Assembly (NCBI GenBank): GCA_902773055.1
Contig: CACYCZ010000127.1
Location: 1 to 64,000, forward strand
From: an uncultured Bacteroidales bacterium
GTDB taxonomy: Bacteria; Bacteroidota; Bacteroidia; Bacteroidales; Bacteroidaceae
Reading direction: 5' to 3'
DNA: 64,000 bases
The notes beneath the pieces are model-generated. The model searched no databases, was not told where the DNA came from, and saw only the letters and a program-made list of their open reading frames with translations. Each line of letters begins with the position of its first letter. Within the stretch, counting starts at the first letter, position 1. The position numbers were made by a program, and so were the translations under genes. Below, one piece after another: positions 62,709-64,000 of this stretch.

Positions 62709-63830
62709 ATGAACGCCATGAATAAGATATCATACAAAATACTGCTACAGACTACACTGCTGATGCTTATGGCATTGAGCCTGACGGGTTGTAAGGATGA
62801 CGAGGCTACCGTGCCGACCTATCCCGTGAAGCTCCGCTCTGTGGGCGCGTTGGAACAAACCCCTGTGGTGAAGACCCTGCCCGCCGGCTATGTTGCCTAT
62901 AATGTGTTGTATGATACTCCCGATGATGCCAATTCGCGCATAGCCGTATACATGACGCAGGGCTCCGGCTCTGTCTCCAAGACGGGCGAGTTCCGCTACA
63001 AGGAAGGCAACGAGTGGACGTCAAATGTCGGTGTCAGGGACGGCGAGGACTATTATGTCTACGGCTTCATGCCCGCCGGAGTGGCTACAGCCACCGTGAC
63101 ATCGGAGGGATTCAGCGGTTTCAGCGAAGGAGCTACGGTGCAGTTTACCAACATGGCTGCCCTCACGACAGCCGACGTCTGCATGATAGTCGGTGCTCTC
63201 GGCGATGACAACAATGTGGACATCACCGATGCCAGCATCAATATCCAGCCCGGCAAGTTTGCCTATGCAGGCAAGGCCGAGGACAACTATATGTATCTGC
63301 TCGTGGACCACCTCTATGCCAAACTGGACTTTGAGTTTACCGTAGATGCCACCTATAACGGCCTGCGCACCATCAAGCTCAAGCAGGTCGAGGTAAAGGC
63401 GGACGACGAAGACCTGAACGGTAAAATCGATGCTACGGTGAAACTGCGTGCCAACAACACGGGAGCCAATCCGATAGAGTCGATTACCTTTACTCCAAAG
63501 ACAAGCAGCACAGAGAAAACTCCCCTGATGAGCGGTGAAGAAGCAGACTACAAGACCTTGGACCCCGTAACGATAACCAAGGTGCCCGGCTATTTCACTC
63601 CCGTATCCTCAGCCGAACTGACCTTTGAGGTGACGTCAACCTATGACGTCTATGACAAGAAAGGCAACCTGGTGCGTGAAAACTGTCATGCAGCCAACAA
63701 GATTGCTATCAGCAGTCTGTCGGTAGGCCGCGGACGTTCCACTGTCATCAAGATGCAGGTCGTACCGACATATCTGTATCAGTTGTCAGAGCCTGAATTA
63801 GATAATCCAACGATAAAAACATTGATTTAA
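62709..63830 (+). CDS. Fimbrillin-like lipoprotein, distant member
   Basis: 373 residues. Lipobox S-L-T-G-C (C28). The mature part is beta-rich, with Y-V-Y-G-F-M-P-A-G and H-L-Y-A-K-L-D-F-E-F-T, which is the second-barrel opening of fimbrillin (Mfa-like) proteins. It ends with S-V-G-R-G-R-S-T-V-I-K-M. The start at 62709 is chosen because the signal peptide begins there and it follows the preceding stop by 7 bases; another ATG at 62718 is possible. Likely a tip or accessory subunit. Confidence 0.75.
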   Translation: MNAMNKISYKILLQTTLLMLMALSLTGCKDDEATVPTYPVKLRSVGALEQTPVVKTLPAGYVAYNVLYDTPDDANSRIAVYMTQGSGSVSKTGEFRYKEGNEWTSNVGVRDGEDYYVYGFMPAGVATATVTSEGFSGFSEGATVQFTNMAALTTADVCMIVGALGDDNNVDITDASINIQPGKFAYAGKAEDNYMYLLVDHLYAKLDFEFTVDATYNGLRTIKLKQVEVKADDEDLNGKIDATVKLRANNTGANPIESITFTPKTSSTEKTPLMSGEEADYKTLDPVTITKVPGYFTPVSSAELTFEVTSTYDVYDKKGNLVRENCHAANKIAISSLSVGRGRSTVIKMQVVPTYLYQLSEPELDNPTIKTLI

Positions 63831-63837
63831 AGATATT

Positions 63838-64000
63838 ATGCATATATTACCAAATCTATATTACCCATCCGTAGCCCGCAAGTTGAAATACTTGCTGGCA
63901 ATGCTGTTGATATCTATCTCAGCGATGCAGCTCCGTGCCCAGGGAGCAGCCGCTGACAGTACACGCAGCGACAGTGTCAAGACTGAGTCTGCCGGCGAAA
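63838..64000 (+). CDS. N-terminus of a secreted protein, cut by window end
   Basis: ATG at 63838, seven bases after the previous stop. The 54 visible residues show a basic start, a hydrophobic segment (K-Y-L-L-A-M-L-L-I-S-I-S-A) and a cleavage site after Q-L-R-A-Q, then a D/S/T/E-rich stretch. Export to the periplasm or beyond is clear; the family is not visible. By position it should belong to the fimbrial locus. Confidence 0.7.
   Translation, partial: MHILPNLYYPSVARKLKYLLAMLLISISAMQLRAQGAAADSTRSDSVKTESAGE

Overview
The window reads as chromosome of a Bacteroidales bacterium, most likely Prevotellaceae. Three things point there: secreted proteins ending in a type IX secretion (T9SS) style tail (a D-L-Q-G-R or S-V-D-G-K motif followed by Y-I plus a basic end), Bacteroidetes promoter boxes of the TAnnTTTG form upstream of many genes, and families largely confined to the phylum (DUF3098, DUF4252, DUF2723, DUF3575, DUF5119, fimbrillins, SecDF fusion, long NusB). 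No rRNA gene, complete tRNA gene, CRISPR array, transposase or prophage was recognised.

Layout. Positions 1-6.5 kb (+): the tail of a BspA-like secreted protein, an M13 metallopeptidase, and a translationally coupled pair made of a DUF2723 membrane protein and a polysaccharide deacetylase. Positions 6.8-52.7 kb lie almost wholly on the minus strand and are mainly housekeeping, in clear operons: a giant secreted lectin-like protein with a small secreted partner; argS - RNase H - MsbA-like ABC exporter - LTA synthase-like sulfatase; secDF alone; ompH - murI - epimerase - PAP2 - rhomboid - endonuclease/exonuclease/phosphatase protein; ftsX - DUF3098 - uppP - truB - queA - folK; an ECF sigma / membrane anti-sigma / DUF4252 unit; topA - aroK - speA; a glycerophosphodiester phosphodiesterase; yifB; a thioredoxin-fold lipoprotein that has lost its CxxC; a TPR lipoprotein; and nusB - yajC - ybbR - coaE. 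A NUDIX hydrolase and a secreted FAD-dependent oxidoreductase are the plus-strand exceptions.

A gene-poor, pyrimidine-rich 1.8-kb stretch (52.76-54.6 kb) separates this block from an accessory surface-structure locus that runs off the right end (54.6-64 kb, +): a DUF3575 protein with an OmpA-like part, a DUF5119 lipoprotein, two large tandem fimbrillins with an extra C-terminal domain, two smaller fimbrillin-like lipoproteins, and the start of another secreted protein. This resembles Bacteroidales Mfa/Fim-type fimbriae. Odd features cluster here: a run of ten G directly after a promoter-like box, a clear drop in GC content confined to the second large fimbrillin, and just after it a perfect hairpin with the geometry of a tRNA acceptor/T-arm minihelix.

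Non-coding repeats are the other theme. A roughly 90-bp intergenic element occurs twice in opposite orientation (33.6 and 52.9 kb). A 21-bp tandem repeat lies at 22.6 kb. A CG-alternating element occurs both in an intergenic region (22.4 kb) and inside the 5' end of the DUF3575 gene (54.7 kb). All coordinates, motif positions and base counts were read by eye; family names rest on recognised motifs and were not checked by any search.
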